NCBI GenBank assembly: GCA_964424545.1
Contig: CAYRJN010000070.1
Coordinates: 1 to 17,954, forward strand
DNA length: 17,954 bases
Direction: 5' to 3'
From: JAUVIB01 sp964424545
GTDB taxonomy: Bacteria > Calditrichota > Calditrichia > Calditrichales > Calditrichaceae
The notes beneath the pieces were generated by a model. It had not been told where the DNA came from, did not search any database, and saw nothing but the letters and a program-made list of their open reading frames with translations. A program made the position numbers and the translations under genes. Numbering within the stretch: position 1 is the first letter of the stretch; the number at the start of each line of letters is the position of its first letter. Shown here piece by piece: positions 1 to 7,832 of this stretch.

Positions 1-1
1 G

Positions 2-1057
2 GGGTTAAAAGTCGGGCTTTATCTCTCCCCCTGGGATCGCAATCATGCCGACTATGGCCGTCCAGCTTACCTTATCTACTACAGGAATCAGTTAAAAGAG
101 CTCTTGGATGTCCCCTATAAGGTGTCCGAGATTTGGTTTGACGGCGCCAACGGCGGCAGCGGTTATTACGGCGGCGCTAATGAAACCCGCAAAATTGATC
201 GAAAAACGTATTATAACTGGCACAGTATCTCAAAATATGTAAAATCGATGCAGCCGGATATTCTGATTTTTTCCGACGCAGGGCCGGATATTCGCTGGAT
301 TGGCAACGAACACGGTATTGCGGGAAAAACCAATTGGAGTACGATCAACGCTGATGATATGACTATCGGCGAAGCCGACGCCAAATATCTGAATAGCGGC
401 GACCCTAATGGTCGGCAATGGGTTGTAGGCGAGTGCGACGTTTCCATACGGCCGGGCTGGTTTTATCACAAGTCGCAGGATGATAAAGTTAAAACTCCGC
501 AACAGCTCATCGACATTTATTATAAATCGGTCGGAAGAAACGGGACTTTTTTGCTTAATTTGCCGCCCGATCAACGCGGCTTGATACATGAAAACGATAT
601 TAAATCTTTAACGGCTTTTCGAGAGATATTGGAGGAGACTTTTAAAACCAATCTTGCTGAGAATAAAAAGGTTACCGCCGATAATACACGCAATAAAAAT
701 GAATATTTTTCTGCGAAGAATATTGTGGACAAAGATTTGGACAGCTATTGGGCAACGGACGACAACGTTAGACAAGCTCAGCTTATTGTTGATCTTGAGG
801 GACAAACTACTTTTGATCGTATTATGCTGCAAGAACCGATTCGTTTTGGTCAGCGCATAGCCGGGTTTTCCATTGAAGCGCTAAAGGGCGGTAAATGGCA
901 TGAAATAGCAAAGGGAACAACAATCGGCTATAAAAGATTGCTGCGTATTAAACCGCAAACTACGAATCGAGTGAAAATTGTTATTACACAATCTAATAAT
1001 CTGCCTGCGTTATCTAATTTCGGATTGTATAAAGCTTCGGATAGAGAAGAGAAATAG
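2..1057 (+). CDS. GH29 alpha-L-fucosidase with C-terminal F5/8-type-C domain (5' end outside window)
   Basis: This enzyme hydrolyses terminal alpha-L-fucose from glycans, probably outside the cytoplasm. The frame is open from base 2, so the N-terminus is missing and 351 residues are visible. The visible part begins with the GH29 motif LYLSPWDRNHADYG. It then has EIWFDGANGG, whose Asp (visible residue 47) is the expected nucleophile. The Glu of WIGNEHG (visible residue 103) sits where GH29-B enzymes have the acid/base, so an alpha-1,3/1,4-fucosidase type is my inference. The barrel ends near LLNLPPDQRG. Visible residues about 217-347 form a beta-sandwich of the F5/8-type-C/CBM32 kind (NIVDKDLDSYWATDD, FDRIMLQEPI, RVKIVI), which usually binds sugars. 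The first TTG or ATG inside the window is not a real start, because homology continues upstream of it. No other glycan-utilisation gene lies nearby in the window. Family certain, linkage specificity not. Confidence 0.93.
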   Translation, partial: GLKVGLYLSPWDRNHADYGRPAYLIYYRNQLKELLDVPYKVSEIWFDGANGGSGYYGGANETRKIDRKTYYNWHSISKYVKSMQPDILIFSDAGPDIRWIGNEHGIAGKTNWSTINADDMTIGEADAKYLNSGDPNGRQWVVGECDVSIRPGWFYHKSQDDKVKTPQQLIDIYYKSVGRNGTFLLNLPPDQRGLIHENDIKSLTAFREILEETFKTNLAENKKVTADNTRNKNEYFSAKNIVDKDLDSYWATDDNVRQAQLIVDLEGQTTFDRIMLQEPIRFGQRIAGFSIEALKGGKWHEIAKGTTIGYKRLLRIKPQTTNRVKIVITQSNNLPALSNFGLYKASDREEK

Positions 1058-1064
1058 AAATGTA

Positions 1065-1104
1065 AATTATAAAAACTGAAAAGGCTGCATAAATATGCAG
1101 CCTT
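1065..1104 (-). terminator. Rho-independent terminator of the lipoprotein gene, possibly bidirectional
   Basis: A perfect 10-11 bp stem is formed by aaggctgcat (1081-1090) and atgcagcctt (1095-1104). On the minus strand it is followed by a T-rich stretch (TTTTCAGTTTTTAT), 19 nt after the lipoprotein stop. It also lies 23 nt after the fucosidase stop on the plus strand, but has no T-run in that direction. Confidence 0.75.
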
Positions 1105-1123
1105 CACAAATCATAGCGTTTAT

Positions 1124-1909
1124 TTATGAATTTTCGTTATCGAGATTATATTGCATAGAATAAACGGTTTTACCGTTTTGCATAACATCAACCGTGACCA
1201 TGTTGGTGCCGTCAAAAATCATATTGATTTTGTAGTTTTTTGTGCCTATTTTTAATGTTCCCATAGGATAATCATTTTCCGGAACTTTAAAATTATCAAA
1301 ACGGTAGGTCAGATAGTATCTTTGTTTGCCTTCTTCGGTTGTTGTAATGATAAAATCATAATATCCCGCGCCGTCGACGATAATCGGCAAAATCATATCG
1401 CCGCTGCTATTAATGTTCGAAAAAGTAACATCAAAATAATATTTGATATCCATTGTCATTCCTTGGGTAGAGTAGCTTCCTGCAACGTCGACAATAGCAT
1501 GAACTTTATCGGCTGTTGCCCATGATTGATGTACAGAACCGTTCTTACTGAATTGATATTTATTGTCTAATTCCATACCGAAATCATTGCCGCTTTCGCC
1601 GTCGTTGTAATATACGCTGGCGATATAGTACCACCAACCGTCTTTATAATAAAGAGAATCGGCGCTTACATTGGTTGGCTTTTTTGTACTATAAAAAGGG
1701 TCAAGCGCGCCGGCGACAAAATCACCAACGCCGTTTAACGTAGCTGTCGCTAGTTCGGCGGCAGCTTGAGCATTTGGTATTGGCGAGGCGTCGTCAGGGA
1801 TCTCAGTTAAAGGATCTGGTTCTGGTTCGGTAGTATTACTATTCGAACAGGAAAAAAGAAACAGCATCGATACAACGCTGAGTAAGGCCATTGATTTAAA
1901 TAACTTCAT
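1124..1909 (-). CDS. Putative lipoprotein of unknown function
   Basis: I do not recognise this 261-residue protein. The N-terminus MKLFKSMALLSVVSMLFLFSC is a lipoprotein signal: two Lys, a hydrophobic stretch and the lipobox LFSC with the acylated Cys at position 21. A Ser/Thr/Pro/Glu-rich linker (about residues 22-45) follows, as in many surface or periplasmic lipoproteins. The rest looks like a beta-rich soluble domain with many aromatic residues (DGWWYYIASVYYNDG, YYFDVTF, GYYDFIITTTEEG), consistent with a beta-sandwich or barrel-like fold, but no family is evident. The ribosome site GGGAGGAAC (minus strand, 1915-1923) stands about 6 nt before the ATG and fixes the start. It is a single-gene unit facing the fucosidase and ended by the hairpin at 1081-1104. 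Confidence 0.85.
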   Translation of the reverse strand: MKLFKSMALLSVVSMLFLFSCSNSNTTEPEPDPLTEIPDDASPIPNAQAAAELATATLNGVGDFVAGALDPFYSTKKPTNVSADSLYYKDGWWYYIASVYYNDGESGNDFGMELDNKYQFSKNGSVHQSWATADKVHAIVDVAGSYSTQGMTMDIKYYFDVTFSNINSSGDMILPIIVDGAGYYDFIITTTEEGKQRYYLTYRFDNFKVPENDYPMGTLKIGTKNYKINMIFDGTNMVTVDVMQNGKTVYSMQYNLDNENS

Positions 1910-2139
1910 AAAAAGTTCCTCCCAAAAAAATAATTTATTTACACAATTAATTTGTAATACTAAAGTATAAAGAATTAAGCTTACTATAAACCGTATCCTT
2001 TATCACATTGATCCGGCTTTATTAAACGGATTTTTAAAACGTCAATAATGTACATTTAAAAGATTCTTCCCCTTCTCTTGTTTTTCCTCATCATTCAACA
2101 TCTTAATAAAAGAAGAATAATCTATATCAACTCTATGAT

Positions 2140-2184
2140 TACAAGATTTATCTTATCCTGTTCCGCTTCTACGGAATCATTGAA
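2140..2184. repeat. Dispersed palindromic repeat, family 2, copy A
   Basis: These 45 nt align without gaps to 11522-11566 with 34 identities. The core has ttatcctgttccgcttc followed by acggaatcatt, giving a short ttccg/cggaa hairpin. Both copies lie in intergenic DNA next to minus-strand genes. No terminal target duplication or coding content is seen. Confidence 0.55.
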
Positions 2185-2260
2185 AAGCCCTGCCCATCTT
2201 TTTCAATAATCAATTTGTGAAGCTGTATTATAAAAAAATCGCTTATCTGCTGGGCATATA

Positions 2261-2293
2261 TAGGGAACGATTAAGTTCATTAAAGGTTCCCTA
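2261..2293. repeat. 8-bp inverted repeat with 17-nt loop
   Basis: The arms tagggaac (2261-2268) and gttcccta (2286-2293) pair perfectly. On the plus strand the right arm is followed after a few bases by six Ts (aatgtggtttttt), so it resembles a terminator, but no plus-strand gene precedes it. It could be the end of a small RNA or an operator. Function unknown. Confidence 0.3.
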
Positions 2294-2307
2294 AATGTGG
2301 TTTTTTG

Positions 2308-2345
2308 TAAAAAAAATACCGCAACGGATATATGGGTTGCGGTAT
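2308..2345 (-). terminator. Rho-independent terminator of the PepF-like gene
   Basis: A perfect 10-bp stem, ataccgcaac (2316-2325) with gttgcggtat (2336-2345), has a 10-nt loop. On the minus strand it is followed by a run of eight Ts. It lies 27 nt after the stop codon of the oligoendopeptidase gene. Confidence 0.85.
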
Positions 2346-2372
2346 ATAAAAACGGCGGATTAACTGAAAACG

Positions 2373-4268
2373 TTATTTTTGAGATAAAAGTTTTTCCATC
2401 TCATCCATGATGCTGTTCATTTTTTTCATAGCAAGATCAAAAGGCTCGGATGTGGTCATATCTACACCCACGCCTTTAAGAATAGGGATAGCATATTCCG
2501 AGCGTCCCGCGCTTAGAAACTTTTTGATAAATTTATCTTTCATCGTTTTATCCTGCAATATTTTTTCGGCAATGGCCGTCGAAGCGCAGTATGACGTGGC
2601 ATATTGGAATACGTAAAAATTATAATAAAAATGCGGTATATAGGCCCATTCGATTCCGTATAAGTCCTCTATTTTTGTGATACCTTTATCGGCGCCGTAA
2701 TATGTTTTCAACAGCGATAAATAGAGTTTTGTTAAGTTGTCACCGGTCAAAGATTCGCCGTTTTCGGCCATCTCATGCATTTTTAGTTCGAATTCCGCGA
2801 ACATGGTTTGGCGAAACAGGGTTGTGCGGAAGGTTTCTAACTGGCTGCCAAGGATTGATAACTTTTTCTCTTTATCCTTCAGTGTATTTAAAACATAATC
2901 GGCCAACAAAACTTCGTTGGTTGTCGACGCCACTTCCGCAAGAAAAATCGGGTAATCGGAGTTGACAAAGGGTTGGTGCGTGTTGGAATAATAGCTGTGC
3001 ATAGTGTGTCCCAGCTCGTGAGCTAAAGTGCTGACGTCGTCATATTTGCCGTTGAAATTCATTAAAATATAGGGATGAACATCATAAGCGGAACCGTTGG
3101 AGTAAGCGCCGGAGCGTTTACCGATTGTCGGATACATATCTATCCAGCGATTATTGAAAGCTTTATCCAAGGTAGCGACATAGTTATCGCCTAATACGCC
3201 GAGCGCTTTTTTGATCAAATTTTCGGCTTCTTCAATATTATAATCCATATCCACTTTTTTAACGAGAGAAGGATACATATCATAGTAATGTAATTCATCC
3301 AAACCCAGCATCCGTTTACGCAGCTTGAGATAGCGGTAAAGCGTCGGTAGATTTTTATGGGCGTTGTCAATCAAGGCCGTATATACTGCTACGGGAATGT
3401 TGTTGGCGTCCAAAGCGCTTTGCACGCAAGAGTCGTATTTACGTACGTTTTTATAGAACATATCCTTTTTAACTTCGGCATATAACTGCGTTCCGAAGGT
3501 GCGTTCAAATTTTTTAAGTGTTCCGAAAAAAGTTTCGAATACTTTTTGGCGGTCATCTCTGTTTGAGCTGGCCCTGTTTAATGCGTATCCGGCTGCATTT
3601 AGGTAAACTTCTTCGCCGCCGCTCAGTTTAACGCTTGGGTAAGGCAGATCGGCATTACTGAAAATGCTGTAAATATCATCGGGCGATCCGGCCATAATAC
3701 CGGCGTCGGCTATAATTTTTTCTCCCGTCGGATCAAGCGTATGAGCACGCCGGCGTTGAATATCGTCGATATACTGCGTGTAAACTTTTAATTGAGGTTG
3801 AGTGCGATAAAAACTTTTCATGCGGGCGGCGCTTATTTTTAATATTTCGGGGTCGATGAAAGCCGTCTCCGAAGAAAATTTCGTGGCAATCTGTCCCATT
3901 TCCTGTTTCATAGCGAGCGGTGCGGACTCCTTTGTGTTTTGATCGGAGAGCATGGAAGCGTAAGAATATAAGCGCATCAAAGTTTTGGATTTATCCATCA
4001 TCAGGTCTAAACAGGCCTTTAGCTTGGCGGCGGAACTACCTAATTTACCTTCGTATTGTTTAAACTCGACCAATGATTTTTCAAATTTATCTTTTTCCGC
4101 TTTCCAATCGGCTTTCGTTTTATACAAATCTTCGAGATTCCATTTGTATTTTGTTTCTATCTTGTCACGGGTAAGCGCTTTACTCTCTTCGCCCGCTTTG
4201 CCGCCGTCTTTTTGGCAGCCGATCATAAAAAGACTTAACATAAATAAAACTCCGAGTAACTTATACAT
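2373..4268 (-). CDS. pepF: Oligoendopeptidase F-type (M3B) zinc metallopeptidase, lipoprotein form
   Basis: This is a zinc metallopeptidase of family M3 that cleaves short to medium peptides. The 631 residues cover the full family length. The zinc site is LAHELGHTMHSYY with His417, Glu418 and His421, and the third ligand is probably Glu445 in FLAEVAST. The N-terminal PepF region (about residues 40-150) and the helical C-terminal catalytic region (YIPHFYYNFYVFQYATS) are both recognisable. Unusually for a family generally described as cytoplasmic, the protein begins with MYKLLGVLFMLSLFMIGC, a signal with lipobox MIGC and Cys18, then a charged linker. It is therefore predicted to be exported and lipid-anchored. 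An AAGGAG ribosome site (minus strand, 4275-4280) supports the start, so the signal is not a misread 5' end. Transcribed alone, divergent from queG, ended by the hairpin at 2308-2345. Function firm; location inferred from the signal. Confidence 0.92.
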   Translation of the reverse strand: MYKLLGVLFMLSLFMIGCQKDGGKAGEESKALTRDKIETKYKWNLEDLYKTKADWKAEKDKFEKSLVEFKQYEGKLGSSAAKLKACLDLMMDKSKTLMRLYSYASMLSDQNTKESAPLAMKQEMGQIATKFSSETAFIDPEILKISAARMKSFYRTQPQLKVYTQYIDDIQRRRAHTLDPTGEKIIADAGIMAGSPDDIYSIFSNADLPYPSVKLSGGEEVYLNAAGYALNRASSNRDDRQKVFETFFGTLKKFERTFGTQLYAEVKKDMFYKNVRKYDSCVQSALDANNIPVAVYTALIDNAHKNLPTLYRYLKLRKRMLGLDELHYYDMYPSLVKKVDMDYNIEEAENLIKKALGVLGDNYVATLDKAFNNRWIDMYPTIGKRSGAYSNGSAYDVHPYILMNFNGKYDDVSTLAHELGHTMHSYYSNTHQPFVNSDYPIFLAEVASTTNEVLLADYVLNTLKDKEKKLSILGSQLETFRTTLFRQTMFAEFELKMHEMAENGESLTGDNLTKLYLSLLKTYYGADKGITKIEDLYGIEWAYIPHFYYNFYVFQYATSYCASTAIAEKILQDKTMKDKFIKKFLSAGRSEYAIPILKGVGVDMTTSEPFDLAMKKMNSIMDEMEKLLSQK

Positions 4269-4360
4269 TTTTAACTCCTTGTTAATCGTTTAAACGCATT
4301 TCAAAGAATCGTTAGACAATTCAATCATCAAAATTACAATATTAAATCAAATATGGCAAT

Positions 4361-4380
4361 AAAATATTTTACAATATTTT
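4361..4380. promoter_or_regulatory. AT-rich inverted repeat in the pepF-queG divergent region
   Basis: aaaatatt (4361-4368) and aatatttt (4373-4380) form a perfect 8-bp inverted repeat between the two divergent genes. A perfect 10-bp palindrome, aaagatcttt (4400-4409), lies 20 nt further on. Either could be an operator, but AT-rich palindromes arise easily by chance in this sequence. Confidence 0.2.
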
Positions 4381-4499
4381 TTTACAGATTTTTTTTTAAA
4401 AAGATCTTTGAATGTACGCTGAAATTATTAAAACATTACCAAGATCGAAAGAAGGACATTTAAAATTGCCATTATTGGCGACAAGAGATAAATTATTCT

Positions 4500-5417
4500 A
4501 TGGATTCAGAACAGATAAAAAAAGAAGCTCGAAAGTTGGGGTTTGATAAAGTAGGCATCGCTCCGGCGCATAAACATCTTCGCTACGGCGCCTATTTGAA
4601 AGAATGGCTCTCAAAAGGACGGCACGGCGAGATGCGCTGGTTCGAAAATTATCTCGAAAAACGGCTCGATATTACAAAATTGGAACCATGGGCGGAATCG
4701 GTAGTTATGGTCGCCCAAAATTATTATACGGCTGTTTCGCATTCCACTTCTGAAAATAAAGCGAAAATAAGTCGTTATGCCTGGGGGAAAGATTATCATC
4801 AAATAATCAAAAAAAAGCTTAAAAATATGCTTTTGCAGTTGAAAAAATTTGACGAAAGCCTGCAAGGACGCCTATTTTGCGATTCGGCGCCGGTGCAGGA
4901 AAAACTTTGGGCCGTTGAAGCGGGAATAGGTTGGCAGGGCAAAAATACCAATATTATCAGCCGTGATGCGGGTTCTTGGTTTTTCCTCGGCGGGTTGGTG
5001 ATAAATAAAAGCATGGAATACGACGAGCCGCTTACGGATTATTGCGCTAATTGTACGGCCTGTATCGACGCCTGTCCCAGCGGAGCGCTACAACCCTACC
5101 GGCTCAACGCCGCGCGCTGCTTATCGTACATTACCATAGAATATCGTGATAAACCGATTCCCTCGTCTATTGCGGGCAATATGGAACGATGGGTGTTTGG
5201 CTGCGATATTTGTCAGGACGTTTGTCCCTGGAATAAATTTGCCAAACCAACAAACGAATCCTTATTTCAACCGACGGAAGAAAATATTGCGCCGACTTTT
5301 GAATCTTTACTAAACTTGGATGAGGCGGCTTTTAAAAAGCGTTTTAAAAAGACGGCGGTTTCCCGCGTCGCGTATAAAGATTTTATGCGAAATGTAAATA
5401 CAGCTAAAAAGAGATGA
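4500..5417 (+). CDS. queG: Epoxyqueuosine reductase QueG
   Basis: QueG catalyses the last step of queuosine formation, reducing epoxyqueuosine to queuosine in the wobble position of tRNA, using a cobalamin cofactor and two [4Fe-4S] clusters. The sequence carries CDSAPVQEKLWAVEAGIGWQGKN (active-site Asp128 in the DSAPV motif). It also has the ferredoxin-like cluster motifs Cys182-x2-Cys185-x2-Cys188-x3-Cys192-Pro, Cys207, and Cys235-x2-Cys238-x3-Cys242-Pro, so all eight ligands are present. At 305 residues it lacks the C-terminal HEAT-like extension of longer QueG proteins such as that of E. coli. The ATG at 4500 has only a weak, distant purine stretch before it, and the in-frame stop at 4461 limits alternatives. 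Convergent with the PiT gene, with 11 nt between stops. No other queuosine gene is in the window. Confidence 0.95.
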   Translation: MDSEQIKKEARKLGFDKVGIAPAHKHLRYGAYLKEWLSKGRHGEMRWFENYLEKRLDITKLEPWAESVVMVAQNYYTAVSHSTSENKAKISRYAWGKDYHQIIKKKLKNMLLQLKKFDESLQGRLFCDSAPVQEKLWAVEAGIGWQGKNTNIISRDAGSWFFLGGLVINKSMEYDEPLTDYCANCTACIDACPSGALQPYRLNAARCLSYITIEYRDKPIPSSIAGNMERWVFGCDICQDVCPWNKFAKPTNESLFQPTEENIAPTFESLLNLDEAAFKKRFKKTAVSRVAYKDFMRNVNTAKKR

Positions 5418-5428
5418 AGCGCGCCCGC

Positions 5429-6925
5429 TTACGGTGATAATGGCGATTCGTTTTGTTTTTTACGGAAAATAGTAGTCAGAAATTCCAATTGTGTTTGCAA
5501 GGTTTTGTTATAATTGGCGTTAACAACCGTATTATCTTTGAATCGCCAGCTTGAATCAATATCTTGTAAAGCCTGTATTAATTGCCAGCTGTGATTAAAG
5601 CTCTTGCCTTGCAGTTTTATTAAAGCCCTGTAACGTTTTTTGCCTATCCAATCTTCATTAATTTTTTCATTGATAATTTGCGGATTGATATAAAGCGGTT
5701 CAATGAGTGCAGATTCGATAACGATTTTACGCGTTTTTTTATCGAAATCCGTTGCGACTTTTAATTTTTCATCCATTCGAATGGCGCTTTCAAAGACAAT
5801 ATTCTTTAAAGGAGCGAGATTTTTCGTGTTGACGTCCTGTCCTTGAAGATATTGTTCCACTTCCGGATCGATTTTATAGATCACTTTTTCGTAAACCTGC
5901 TGGTCAAACACATTTTGGAAAATAAACAGAGAGATAAACGTAATTACAGCAGCGACAATGGGAGTGGAAACCCAACCTCCGGCAATTTCTCCCATAACTT
6001 TAAAGCGAATATTTTTCCCGCCTTTGATAATTCCGATGCCGATTACCGCGCCGACAACCGCTTGCGAACTGGATACGGGAACGAGAGGGATAGACGGTAG
6101 ACCGTGTCCGATTAACCAACTTTCCAAACTTTGCGAAGAAAAGAGAAAGAGTACAATAGATTCGGAAAGCACCACAACCAAAGCCGCTACGGGCGAAATT
6201 TTTAACAAGCTGCCGCCGACGGTTTCCATTACGCGGCGCGAATAGGTAAAAATACCCACGGCAATAGCTGTGCCGCCGAGAAAAAATAGTTGCTGGGTGC
6301 CTGAAAGAACAAAAATACCAAGATTCAAATCGTCGAATGGGGCGGCGGGAACAAAAACGCCCATTACGTTGGCTATATTATTAGCGCCGAGACTATAGGC
6401 GCCGAACGCGCCCACGAGAATAAGTCCGAGACGCGAATACATATCCATTTCCAATAGATGCGGATTAAGCCGGTCAATAGAAAAACGAAATAAATAGTAG
6501 AGCAGAATCGCAAAAACAGCCACCAATACGGGGCAGATAACCCATGTTGAAACGATTTTGGTCAATGAGTTATAATCGGTCATCATACCGCTGAAAAAGT
6601 TCCAACCCATAATGGCGCCCACGATAGCCTGCGAAGTGGAAACGGGGATTTTTAATTTTGTCATCCAAAAAACGGTAAAACCTGCTGAAAGCGCGACGAT
6701 GAAAGAACCGGCAATGGCATTAACCGCGCCGAGTTTCCCTAACGTATGCGAGGCGCCGGCGCCGCCGACCACCGCGCCGATGATTACAAAAACACTGCTG
6801 ATAATCGCGGCCGTTTTGAAACGCAGCATTTTGGTGCCTACGGCCGTGCCGAATACATTGGCGGCGTCGTTTGCTCCGAGGGACCAGCCGAGAAATAATC
6901 CGCTTGTTAAAAAGATAAAAATCAT
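5429..6925 (-). CDS. PiT-family inorganic phosphate transporter with C-terminal soluble extension
   Basis: An inner-membrane transporter of the PiT family that imports inorganic phosphate with H+ or Na+. The two signature repeats are present: WSLGANDAANVFGT (GANDAAN at residues 17-23) and YSLGANNIANVMGV (residues 180-186). Each is followed by a matching helix motif, VSTSQAIVGA (95-104) and VSSSQAVVGA (284-293), showing the family's internal duplication. About ten hydrophobic segments end near residue 340. Residues about 343-498 are a hydrophilic tail that I do not recognise. It is the second gene of an operon: the upstream DUF47 gene stops 14 nt before this ATG, and the weak ribosome site TTAAGGTT overlaps that stop. 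A substrate other than phosphate is possible but unlikely given the neighbour. Confidence 0.93.
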   Translation of the reverse strand: MIFIFLTSGLFLGWSLGANDAANVFGTAVGTKMLRFKTAAIISSVFVIIGAVVGGAGASHTLGKLGAVNAIAGSFIVALSAGFTVFWMTKLKIPVSTSQAIVGAIMGWNFFSGMMTDYNSLTKIVSTWVICPVLVAVFAILLYYLFRFSIDRLNPHLLEMDMYSRLGLILVGAFGAYSLGANNIANVMGVFVPAAPFDDLNLGIFVLSGTQQLFFLGGTAIAVGIFTYSRRVMETVGGSLLKISPVAALVVVLSESIVLFLFSSQSLESWLIGHGLPSIPLVPVSSSQAVVGAVIGIGIIKGGKNIRFKVMGEIAGGWVSTPIVAAVITFISLFIFQNVFDQQVYEKVIYKIDPEVEQYLQGQDVNTKNLAPLKNIVFESAIRMDEKLKVATDFDKKTRKIVIESALIEPLYINPQIINEKINEDWIGKKRYRALIKLQGKSFNHSWQLIQALQDIDSSWRFKDNTVVNANYNKTLQTQLEFLTTIFRKKQNESPLSP

Positions 6926-6939
6926 AATCTTTTATAACC

Positions 6940-7587
6940 TTAAATTGTTCTTTTGATGGAATAAATAGAAAGGCGATCAGCTACCTTTTCGGAATAATCG
7001 GCGATGGAATCGATATGCAAGGCAAAGTAACGCAAATGAAATTTTTGACACAGATCGAGCTCGTCGGAGGAAAAAGCTTTGCGTTTAATACGGTCGGAAA
7101 TTTTATCGGCCTCTTTTTCATAAAAATATACTTTATGCAAATGGTCTTTAACGGCTCGAATTTCTTTAAAAAAAGCGCGCGACGCCAGTACGATAGCTTC
7201 GCCGGCGTTTACTCCCATTTCGCATAGAACCAGATAATCTTTATTGTAAATTTCGGGAATGTAGGGTTTTTCAACGTCGAATTGGTTAAGCGACTCTTTG
7301 GCGGCGTCAATGATTTCGTCCGTATTTTCCAACAGCGCCAAAACATCGCCGCGATGTTCTGGAATCAAAGAGTGTTCATATAGATCGGTTTCGATATGAC
7401 GGCGCAAATCGTCGGCTCTGCTTTCCAATTTATCGATAGTGTGCAGGCGTTGTTGAAACATGTCGTTGTCGTCTTCAAGATAATTTTTTACGGCTTCTTT
7501 AAAAATTAATAGACCCTGACTGACGGCGTCAAGGTATTCATCAATCCTCATTTCCAATTCTTTGGAAGCGCGAAACATAATAGCCAT
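6940..7587 (-). CDS. DUF47/PhoU-like accessory protein of the phosphate transporter
   Basis: A 215-residue all-helical cytoplasmic protein of the DUF47 (TIGR00153) family, related to PhoU and commonly encoded just upstream of PiT genes. It is thought to bind metal and to modulate or assist phosphate transport. Acidic and basic repeats typical of the three-helix PhoU bundles are visible: KLESRADDLRRHIETDLYE, LLENTDEIIDAAKE, YEKEADKISDRIKRKAF and HIDSIADYSEKVADRL. I chose the ATG at 7587 (MAIMFRASKELEMR). A CGGAGA ribosome site stands about 8 nt before it, and the 34 codons upstream of it resemble translated leader sequence, not a domain. First gene of the operon with PiT, divergent from the S9 peptidase gene. 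Confidence 0.9.
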   Translation of the reverse strand: MAIMFRASKELEMRIDEYLDAVSQGLLIFKEAVKNYLEDDNDMFQQRLHTIDKLESRADDLRRHIETDLYEHSLIPEHRGDVLALLENTDEIIDAAKESLNQFDVEKPYIPEIYNKDYLVLCEMGVNAGEAIVLASRAFFKEIRAVKDHLHKVYFYEKEADKISDRIKRKAFSSDELDLCQKFHLRYFALHIDSIADYSEKVADRLSIYSIKRTI

Positions 7588-7720
7588 TTTTTTGTCTCCG
7601 ATAATATGGTTTAAACGGATTAACGTTTTCGACAGGCTTGTAACGTAATGCAAAAATATAAGACTATTGTTTAAATAATACAAATACAAAGAAAATATAT
7701 TTTGATTTGTGATTTTGTGT

Positions 7721-7738
7721 TTTTTGAGATTCCGATAC
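7721..7738 (+). promoter_or_regulatory. Promoter-like motif shared with 16577-16594 and 10253-10270
   Basis: tttttgagattccgatac matches 17 of 18 bases of the motif upstream of the phosphofructokinase gene and stands 94 nt before the S9 peptidase start. The segment ccgata recalls the -10 box of sigma-28 promoters (GCCGATAA), but no clear TAAA -35 element is seen. Assignment as a promoter is inference. Confidence 0.35.
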
Positions 7739-7832
7739 GCTTAAACAATGAGAAATCAAGAAAAAGATTGCCCTTGATTTGAAATATTGATATTTTAATC
7801 GGAAGTTCAATTTTGAAACCAACGGAGGTAAT

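Larger units (their letters stand above)
1910..2372. other. 463-bp intergenic region with hairpins and one repeat copy, no gene seen
   Basis: The lipoprotein's ribosome site lies at the left end and the pepF-like terminator (2308-2345) at the right end. Between them are a palindromic repeat copy (2140-2184) and an 8-bp inverted repeat (2261-2268 with 2286-2293). A weak 5-bp hairpin followed by Ts also occurs at 2011-2035. The only reading frames are very short, such as 24 codons from about 2136, and have no ribosome site or coding character. The promoter of the lipoprotein must be here, but I cannot place it with confidence. Confidence 0.6.

Noticed and set aside
2136..2210. 24-codon plus-strand frame starting MITRFILSCS
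   Set aside because: It overlaps a repeat copy, has no ribosome site and is too short to support.
7588..7689. Longer start for the DUF47 protein (34 extra residues)
   Set aside because: The ATG at 7587 has a CGGAGA site at good distance and matches where the family begins. The extra residues have no family similarity and come from the promoter region.
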